Positions 7,555 through 12,341 of a DNA stretch of 12,341 nucleotides are shown here, in pieces (position 1 is the stretch's first letter; each line of letters starts with the position of its first letter). This DNA is from Baffinella frigidus (lineage: Eukaryota > Cryptophyceae > Cryptomonadales > Baffinellaceae), in assembly GCA_026770585.1 (NCBI GenBank), contig MU646495.1:274649-286989 (forward strand), read 5' to 3'. The position numbers and the translations under genes were made by a program. The notes beneath the pieces are model-generated. The model did not search any database and was not told where the DNA came from. It saw only the letters and a program-made list of their open reading frames with translations.

Positions 7555-8255
7555 TTACACGTACTCCTCGGTCTCCGCGGGCTTGTTGGGCTCGTTGGCG
7601 TCGGGGATGTTCTCGTACCGCTCGGGGCCGCTCTGCGTGAAGGCGGCGGCGAGCGTGGTCGTGGCGATGCAGAGCGCGCAGACCAGGACCACGAAGGTGC
7701 AGATGAGGAACACCACCAAGATCTTGAAGAGCAGGAGGAGTGATGGGTACTCCCGCGTGTAGTAATGCTCGCATTCTTTCGTCATGTTCACCCACAGCAG
7801 GATACCCCACACGGCGATGATGAAGTTCATCACGCTCGGGACGACCCGCATCACGACCCCCAGGTTCGCCAGCTGCGTGACGATGCCGACTAAACAGCCG
7901 ACCAGCGGCATGATGATGAGGAACAGCATGCAGAAGACCCAAATGTTCGAATCCGCCGCGCAGACCGCGGTGTACGCCGCACTCGAGACAGCGATCGTGA
8001 ACACCGACCACACCACAACTGGAGGGGGGCAGGGGCGTCAGTCAAAGAGCGGGGAACCGCCTGGTGCAGCAGCAAAGCCATCCACCGGGTTGGCGCGGGG
8101 CACTTACAGGCAAGCACCAGCGAGCCCAGGACGCAGACGCAGCACACGGCCAGCGCCACCGCGCCGGCCGGCATCCCCTGGAGCGGGTTCTGCCCATCTC
8201 CTTCTGACGCTCCAGGCTGCGCGCCGCCGAACTGGGCGCCAAATCCCCCCTGCAT
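7555..8255 (-). CDS. Four-helix (tetraspan) membrane protein, two exons, 203 residues
   Basis: Exon 1 runs from the ATG at 8255 to 8108; exon 2 runs from 8018 to the TAA at 7555-7557. The 89 bp intron has a donor GCCT|GTAAGTG and an acceptor cccctccag|TTGTGG. The join is phase 1 and gives an uninterrupted hydrophobic helix (...GSLVLA-F-VVWSVFTIAV). The predicted helices are about residues 31-60, 75-97, 111-128 and 142-170. A Gly/Gln-rich N-terminus and an acidic, proline-containing C-terminus ending ETEEYV are probably cytosolic. Between helices 3 and 4 is a short loop with Cys and two Tyr (CEHYYTREYP). The topology recalls small tetraspan families such as TMEM272-like proteins, but that is only an impression; the function is unknown. 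Oddity: the stop overlaps a donor-like GTAAGTA, so a further exon is possible. Confidence 0.8.
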
Positions 8256-8409
8256 CCTGCTGCGCCCTTTCTCAGGCCAGCCTCGAGCCGCAGTTCCCTC
8301 TGCAGCAGTTCCCCCCGACGAACGCCCGCGGTGGACCGCGAAAGATGAGCTTTTAAAAGTCGTTTTACCCAAGAGCCAGCTCCGCAAATGTCCTAAAGTC
8401 AATCCAAGG
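8256..8409. promoter_or_regulatory. Upstream region between divergent genes
   Basis: This short region lies between the minus-strand ATG at 8255 and the plus-strand gene. ttttaaaag at about 8350-8358 is the only AT-rich palindrome and sits about 95 bases upstream of the minus-strand ATG, a plausible TATA-like site. That role is inferred from position only. Confidence 0.3.
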
Positions 8410-8432
8410 CCACTTTTGGGTGTCAACTTTAC
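8410..8432 (+). repeat. 23 bp repeat, inverted copy at 10802
   Basis: Starts ccacttttgggtgtcaact and is exactly the reverse complement of 10802-10824. Similarity continues weakly inward for about 20 bases. The two copies face each other across the whole plus-strand gene region, so they could be ends of a large element or two copies of a dispersed repeat. Confidence 0.75.
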
Positions 8433-8589
8433 ACGAATCCGTTGTTGCGGCTGGGCGGGAACATCTTCGACTTGTCGCAAGCTGGGAAGGTCTTGTCTCG
8501 TGATGCTATCTCGGGGCCTGCCGCCACGTTCGAGGAGGCGGCTGCGATGCGACCTGCGCCAGCACGGCGTTTGCTCGCCGCAGGCGCTC

Positions 8590-10299
8590 ATGCACCTGCT
8601 CTCGTCCAAGGGCGCTTTCGAGGCCGGGCTTCTCGCAACGCTCCTCCTCAACCCGACAAACGCCGCCTTCGCGGGAAGAGGCCCAACAGCGGCTGACAGT
8701 GAACCTGCTGGTTTGATCGTTCCGCACGGTGTGCCCGCCGTCGCCGGGCCCCACCCCCACGTCGAGCTGCCCGCCCACGGGGAGGAGGAGCCTGCAGCGC
8801 CGATGCTGGCATGGTCTACAGATGCCGCTGGAGGGTGGCCTGGAAGGGCAGCAATCGGCGCGCTGGCCGCCGCCGCATCGATGCTGTCGCCTTCGCAGCG
8901 TGCAGGACGGCGGGCGCGCGGAGTGCTGCCGCTCTTCTTGTCCATGAGTCCCGTCCTTGCCGGCCAACAAGAATCATCTGATTCTGGAGGGAACTTGAGG
9001 GAGGGAGAGGAGAAAAGGAAGGGGACGAAGTGGGTAGCGCACTTCAGCGCCGCCTACGCGCAGCGGCAGCGCATCATCCTCTCGTGCCTCGTGGCGGTGT
9101 GCATCGCGGGGTTCTACCTCTACCTCATCTACCTGCGGCAAGTGGTGCCCATCTTCCACGGGCTCTCGCTCTCGCTGCTCGTCGTCTTCTTCGGCATGCT
9201 CTGGGAGCCGGATCGCGGCAGGTACGAGGCTTTTATCCGGGGAAACCAGTTTCTCTTTCAATTGATGGCAACGAAAATTACTACACAACTGCTGTAATAT
9301 TACTAATAAGAACGAATCGTGTAGTAATTTTCGTTGACATCAAATGAAAGAAAAACAGGGTTCCCCGGATAAGCTTGGTTTAAGGCTTATAACTCTTACT
9401 ACCGCAAAATCACCAACACAATGGTTTAGATTTAAATTTGCCCCGACTCTCTTAAAAAGGTTCCAGCCCACTATTTGAGCGACTTCGGAGGACTGTTGGA
9501 AGGAATAGTACCAGGAAACCCTAGCTCTGCCTGAGTTTTATTCTGGTTCGCCACAAAGGCTTTCTATTCGCCGTTTTGTACTGGCTTTCGGTTCTTAAAA
9601 AATTTCAAGGACGAGCCAGAATAAAACTCAGGCAGAGCTAGAAACACTCCGATCTGTCAATAGTCTTGGGAGTCGCACCGCGCCAGAATGGAGGCGGGGG
9701 TTGAATCTTTTAAAACACCATAGGATGTGTTCTTTGACTTTTGAAAACCACTGCCTTGAGGGGAAATTGACTTTCGGCAAGCCCTTCCAAGAATCTGGCG
9801 TGGAACTGCGCCACGGGGATCTCATGTGGAATCTTACTGGATTGCAACACCCGTTTTGTGCCTTGGTAGTGCAATGTTTGGACGAGGATGAAATTAGGCT
9901 AGGGAGGGCTAGCGCCGCCTCATTAGCGCACCGTTTCTCGAGACTCATAAAAATGGCGGGAACTTCCCACAAAGTCAGCACCCACCAACCACGCAGGCTG
10001 CTTACTGTATGCGCGTCTCCGCTAGCCTGGGAGATTACCCCAATTATAGCCGACCGACTGACCGACTGAAGAACGTGTTCTCTCGCAGTCTCAAGAACGA
10101 GGTGCTGGCGTTTGCCGCGGGGTGCCTGGTGTGGGGGCTCGGTAGCAAGATCTTCAAGCGCAAGTACCTAAAGGTGCCACCTCAACTATTGGAGCTATTG
10201 GAGGTTGAGTACTATTCGAGCTATTGGAGGTTTAGTAAACTTAGTATTGGAGCTATTGGAGGTTTAGTAAATTCAGTATTGGAGCTATTGGAGGTTTAG
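8590..10299 (+). CDS. Multi-pass membrane protein with leader peptide, two exons (5' end uncertain)
   Basis: Exon 1 (8590-9221) and exon 2 (10089-10299) join across a CAG|GTACGA donor and a ttctctcgcag|T acceptor. AG+T restores a Ser codon and keeps frame (EPDRG-S-LKNEVLAF), giving 280 residues. The ATG at 8590 begins a signal-peptide-like leader: a Leu-rich core (GLLATLLLNP), then NAAFAG. A long Ala/Pro/His/Glu-rich segment follows, then a basic charged stretch. Helices are near residues 162-182 (IILSCLVAVCIAGFYLYLIY), 186-205 (VPIFHGLSLSLLVVFFGMLW) and, from exon 2, 213-228. The end of exon 2 is basic (KIFKRKYLK) and then runs into minisatellite. Coding-like sequence in another frame at 8442-8550 suggests a missed 5' exon or frameshift. 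The open frame extends to 8416 but is less protein-like there. Family not recognised. Confidence 0.55.
9233..9372. mobile_element. 140 bp foldback MITE with 4 bp target duplication GCTT
   Basis: The left arm ttatccggggaaaccag through acgaaaattactacac pairs with the right arm gtgtagtaattttcgt through ccccggataa, leaving a ~26 bp AT-rich loop. GCTT stands on both sides (9229-9232 and 9373-9376), a perfect 4 bp target duplication. The insertion lies 12 bases into the intron of the plus-strand gene. Confidence 0.88.
9463..9486. mobile_element. Relic single end of the GTGGCTCAAATAGTG family
   Basis: ccagcccactatttgagcga and the next bases resemble the right end of the element at 7154-7261 (gccagagcactatttgagcc). 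No partner end is seen nearby, so this is a fragment or a chance similarity. Confidence 0.45.
9521..9641. mobile_element. 121 bp foldback element with 30 bp terminal repeats
   Basis: ctagctctgcctgagtttta onward at 9521-9550 is matched at 29 of 30 positions by the reverse complement of 9612-9641. gaaac flanks both sides (9515-9519 and 9641-9645, overlapping the last base), so a ~5 bp target duplication is possible. The internal loop of about 60 bp has no coding potential. Confidence 0.82.
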
Positions 10300-10547
10300 C
10301 GAACTTAGTATTGGAGCTATTGGAGGTTTAGTAAACTTAGTTTTGGAGCTATTGGAGGTTGGAGCTATTGGAGGTGGAGGCACCAAGATCTTCAAACGCA
10401 AGTACCTCAAAGTGTCAACTATTGGAGCTATTGGAGGTTTAGTACTATTGGAGCTATTGGAGGTTTAGTACTATTGAAGCTTTTGGAGGTTTGGTACTAT
10501 GGGGGCTTTTGGAGGTTTAGTACTATTGGAGCTATTGGGGGTTTCGT
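10183..10547. repeat. Minisatellite (ttggagctattggaggtttagta units)
   Basis: About a dozen copies of ttggagctattggaggt followed by variable tttagtaaacttagta or tttagtacta. The array is split by a copy of a coding segment at 10383-10425. The first units form the C-terminal codons of the exon ending at 10299 (LLELLEV, SIGAIGG), while later ones lie beyond the stop. Confidence 0.9.
10383..10425 (+). pseudogene. Duplicate of the KIFKRKYLKV exon end
   Basis: Codons 10385-10414 again read KIFKRKYLKV, as at 10147-10176 of the upstream exon, followed by the same tcaactattgg junction into minisatellite. Across these ten codons the copies differ at three positions, all silent third-position changes. 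The copy is out of frame with the upstream exon and has no clear splice acceptor in front, so it is either a relic carried by repeat expansion or an unrecognised alternative exon. Confidence 0.6.
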
Positions 10548-10868
10548 AATGTAGTACAGCAGCCGCAAACGACTGCCGTGGGACGGGCCCGCCTCGGGAC
10601 GACCACACGGTGGACTACGAACCTTTCACTCAAAGTCAACTTACGTGAAGACAATCAACTTTGAAGTTTTTTTATAATGCAAATTGGTCACGCAACACCC
10701 CGGAATCCGGGGTCAACGAACCCCTCGTAGCCCACCGAGTGGATAGGCCCGCCTTGGGAGTTGGACGTGGCATGCAGAAAGCCAACGCAAGGCGATTTCG
10801 CGTAAAGTTGACACCCAAAAGTGGAAGCCAACGCCAGCTGTGGACGTGTTGTACCGAGCACCCTGCCC
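10548..10868. other. Spacer with repeat-family sequence, no gene called
   Basis: Includes the 23 bp repeat at 10802-10824 (inverse of 8410-8432), an hourglass motif ccccggaatccgggg near 10698, and repeated gtcaactt/atcaactt. A short minus-strand frame across 10688-10885 covers dispersed-repeat sequence and is not called. Confidence 0.4.
10802..10824 (-). repeat. 23 bp repeat, inverted copy of 8410-8432
   Basis: An exact reverse complement of 8410-8432 (ends ...cacccaaaagtgg). See the partner entry for orientation and possible meaning. Confidence 0.75.
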
Positions 10869-10895
10869 ATCAGGAAGAGCACCACGACCTCCTTG

Positions 10896-11086
10896 TGGGG
10901 ATGCAGTGTCGTGTAGGATGACCGGAGTGACTGGGGATACAGTCCCGTGTAGGATGACCGGAGATAGTGGACGCTCTGTGGGACAAGGCGCTCCGGCCAT
11001 CCTACACGGGACTGTATCCCCAGATCCGGCCATCCTACACGGGACTGTATCCCCAGATCCGGCCATCCTCCACGTGACTGTATCCA
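10896..11086. repeat. Inverted array of 33-36 bp repeats
   Basis: Two copies of tggggatacagtcccgtg with taggatgaccgga, period 36, start at 10896 and 10932. They are followed by about three copies of their reverse complement, tccggccatcctacacgg with gactgtatccccaga, period 33, starting at 10992, 11025 and 11058. The whole forms a large foldback. A diverged copy of the next palindrome's arm (aggaagagcaccacgacctc, 10871-10890) lies just upstream. Confidence 0.9.
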
Positions 11087-11122
11087 GCGTGAGTTTTGGT
11101 CATGACTTTATCCCCAGACTCA

Positions 11123-11203
11123 GGACGAGCACCACAACCTCGGGTGTTCCTCTACGCTGGAGCCTCCAGCGTAGAGGAACACCCGAGGTTGTGGTGCTCG
11201 TCC
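11123..11203. repeat. 81 bp perfect palindrome
   Basis: The left arm begins ggacgagcaccacaacct and the right arm ends aggttgtggtgctcgtcc. The two 40-base arms are perfectly complementary around a single central base at 11163. Immediately to its right are three 16 bp tandem units, gtgaattggctgtcaa and variants (11205 to about 11246). Confidence 0.93.
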
Positions 11204-11324
11204 GGTGAATTGGCTGTCAAGTGAATTGGCATTCAAGTCAATTAGCGTTGGCGCGCTTGGGGTCCTTGACTACGTCACAACCTCCTCGCTGTGAAGTGAT
11301 GCCATCGCGTGCCTCCCTTTGCGA

Positions 11325-11386
<62 letters not shown>
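11325..11386. repeat. (CT)n microsatellite
   Basis: A run of about 30 CT dinucleotides with two TTT interruptions. It produces spurious Ser-Leu and Glu-Arg frames on the two strands. Confidence 0.97.
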
Positions 11387-11387
<1 letters not shown>

Positions 11388-11511
11388 AGCCCTGATGAAC
11401 AGCCGCGTACCCCGCAACGCCCCACCCCGGCCCACCCCGCGAGTTCGATTGCACCCGAGTGTTCGATCGTAGCCTGCTCAGCGCTGAGCTGAGCGAGAAA
11501 GTGACAGAGCG

Positions 11512-11570
11512 AGAGACACACACATACAGACAGAAACAGAAACAGACACAAACACCAACACAAACACGGA
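11512..11570. repeat. AC/CAGA-rich simple sequence
   Basis: acacacacatacagacag followed by aaacagacacaaacaccaac-like units, almost free of T. It sits upstream of the kinase exon and may lie in an intron or untranslated region. Confidence 0.7.
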
Positions 11571-11701
11571 CGCCAGACAAAACCCAACCCGAGTTTTGGA
11601 TTGCAGCACGCTGACCCCCCTTGCGGGATTTGCAAGATGGTGGGCAGACGTGCGTTACGCCCAATATAGCATCAACCACTCTGACACCCCATCCATCGCA
11701 G

Positions 11702-11786
11702 ACATGCGAGTGCCGACTCTGCGACAAGGAGGTGGTGATCGTCTCGAAGCTCGGGGAGGGGAACTACGGATCTGTGTTCCGGGCAC
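11702..11786 (+). CDS. Protein kinase exon with glycine-rich loop (partial)
   Basis: The exon encodes TCECRLCDKEVVIVSKLG and then GEGNYGSVFRA, a textbook GxGxxGxV ATP-binding loop (kinase subdomain I) with its preceding beta strand. The leading Cys-rich part (CxCxxC) may be a small metal-binding or extracellular/cytosolic linker. The start is set by acceptor ccatccatcgcag|ACATGC at 11700-11701, and the end by a weak donor C|GTACCA at 11787. The subdomain II lysine (VAxK) and the HRD, DFG and APE motifs do not occur on the plus strand in the remaining 550 bp. Either later exons lie outside the window or this is a gene fragment. The upstream exon is also unknown. Substrate and kinase group cannot be assigned. 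Confidence 0.6.
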
Positions 11787-11802
11787 GTACCACGATGCGC
11801 GC

Positions 11803-12140
11803 TCCAGAGGGCCGCGGGGTGCTGCCCCCCTACAGACCCTACAGACCTGAGACCCTAAACAGACCTATACACCCTAACACCACCCTACACGGTGAATTCA
11901 GCCTAGCGCCGTTAAGCTCTGCAGCGTAAATCAAGCGCCGGAGGGGCGTGGGGTGCTGGCCTCTTCATACGCTAAACAGACCACTAGACTCTAAAAAGGG
12001 CACCCCTGTAAACCCGAGCAGCCCCCTGCACGGTGAATTCAGCCTAGCGCCTCTGAGCTCTGAACCCTGAACCGAGTGGAGGAGGGGCGTGAGGTGCTGG
12101 ACCCTACACCCTTGATTCAGCCTAGCACCTCGCAGCTCCG
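11803..12140. repeat. Three diverged ~138 bp tandem repeats
   Basis: Copies begin near 11803, 11939 and 12078. They share ggaggggcgtggggtgctgg at the start, then a variable accctaaacagac-like part, then cacggtgaattcagccta and gagctctg. The third copy is shortened and leads into the C-rich array. They lie directly after the kinase exon, as intron or downstream sequence. Confidence 0.8.
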
Positions 12141-12341
12141 AAACCTAAACCCCAAACCCTAAAACCCGAACCCCGAACCCCAAACCCCAAACCCCAAACC
12201 ACAAACCACAAACCCCCAACCCCCGAACCCAAACCCCCAAACCCCCAAACCCCAGACCCCCAAACCCCAAACCCCGACCCCAAACCCCGAACCCCGAACC
12301 CCGAACCCCGAACCCCGAACCCCGAACCCCGAACCCCAAAC
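12141..12341. repeat. C-rich telomere-like array at the window edge
   Basis: Runs of ccccaaa, ccccgaa and ccctaaa units up to the last base, i.e. GGGTTTAGGG-type repeats on the minus strand. The last ~50 bp are regular ccccgaa heptamers. Units are 7-8 bp and more homogeneous than in the left array. The array continues outside the window. Confidence 0.88.

Larger units (their letters stand above)
9222..10088 (+). other. Intron packed with foldback elements
   Basis: Boundaries are inferred from GT at 9222-9223 and AG at 10087-10088 and from the exact frame match between flanking exons. The intron is AT-richer than the exons. It holds two complete foldback elements and one relic end. A 122-codon plus-strand frame (9701-10069) lies inside it, with no recognisable domain and no ATG at its start; I do not call it a gene. 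Confidence 0.55.

Noticed and set aside
7940-7955. tRNA T-loop-like gttcgaatcc
   Set aside because: It lies inside the tetraspan coding exon and no acceptor, D or anticodon stems can be drawn around it.
7890-8945. 351-codon minus-strand frame overlapping two genes
   Set aside because: It is a shadow of GC-rich coding sequence on both strands; the spliced tetraspan model explains its 3' half better and its N-terminal half is low-complexity.
9233-9429. Continuation of the plus-strand coding frame to a TAG at 9427 if the MITE were absent
   Set aside because: Considered as the native C-terminus, but this stretch is AT-rich unlike the exons, and the CAG|GTACGA donor plus the exact frame match to 10089 favour splicing. 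Kept only as an alternative.
9701-10069. 122-codon plus-strand frame inside the intron
   Set aside because: It begins at a non-ATG codon, has no recognisable domain, lies between inferred splice sites, and the reverse strand is also open over much of it. It could be a transposon relic but I cannot support that.
11238-11727. Minus-strand frames of 65-150 codons near the (CT)n tract
   Set aside because: They are Arg-Glu translations of the microsatellite plus AC-rich sequence; no domain is visible.
12145-12339. 64-codon Gly/Phe/Val-rich minus-strand frame
   Set aside because: It is a direct translation of the GGGTTTGGGG-type array.

Overview
This window looks like nuclear DNA from a unicellular eukaryote, most likely a microalga-like protist. 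The evidence is: canonical GT-AG introns that join reading frames exactly, a eukaryotic-type protein-kinase glycine loop, many short foldback transposons, long simple-sequence runs, and degenerate TTTAGGG/TTCAGGG telomere-like tracts. There is no bacterial-type operon, rRNA, tRNA or CRISPR array that I can see. I cannot name the species. Gene density is low and most of the 12.3 kb is repetitive.

Left part (1-2080): degenerate telomere-like G-rich arrays interleaved with three copies of a GC-rich repeat, then two copies of a ~206 bp foldback element in opposite orientation (1516-1720 and 1759-1965). Next comes the C-terminal coding part of a probable single-pass membrane protein on the minus strand (2083 to about 2420), followed by about 1.5 kb without a recognisable gene that holds small hairpins and one good TATA box.

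Middle part (3900-7260): a cluster of foldback, MITE-like elements. Several share the end TACAGGGGTACCTCG and are flanked by TA. Two are exactly 121 bp; two are about 290 bp and carry internal ~45 bp subrepeats ending in gaccgaccg. A short palindromic core, CCTNCNGTAGG, recurs inside elements whose ends are unrelated. A ~480 bp purine/GT simple-sequence tract lies among them.

Gene-bearing part (7555-10300): a minus-strand two-exon gene for a 203-residue four-helix membrane protein and, close upstream, a plus-strand gene for a multi-pass membrane protein. The plus-strand gene has an 867 bp intron loaded with foldback elements, one of them starting 12 bases into the intron. Its last exon runs into a minisatellite that also contains a second copy of the exon's KIFKRKYLKV segment.

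Right part (10550-12341): an inverted 33/36 bp repeat array, an 81 bp perfect palindrome, CT and AC simple repeats, one exon of a protein kinase (glycine-rich loop only), three diverged ~138 bp tandem repeats, and a C-rich telomere-like array. The telomere-like arrays at the two window ends are both oriented toward the window interior, so neither looks like a true chromosome end.
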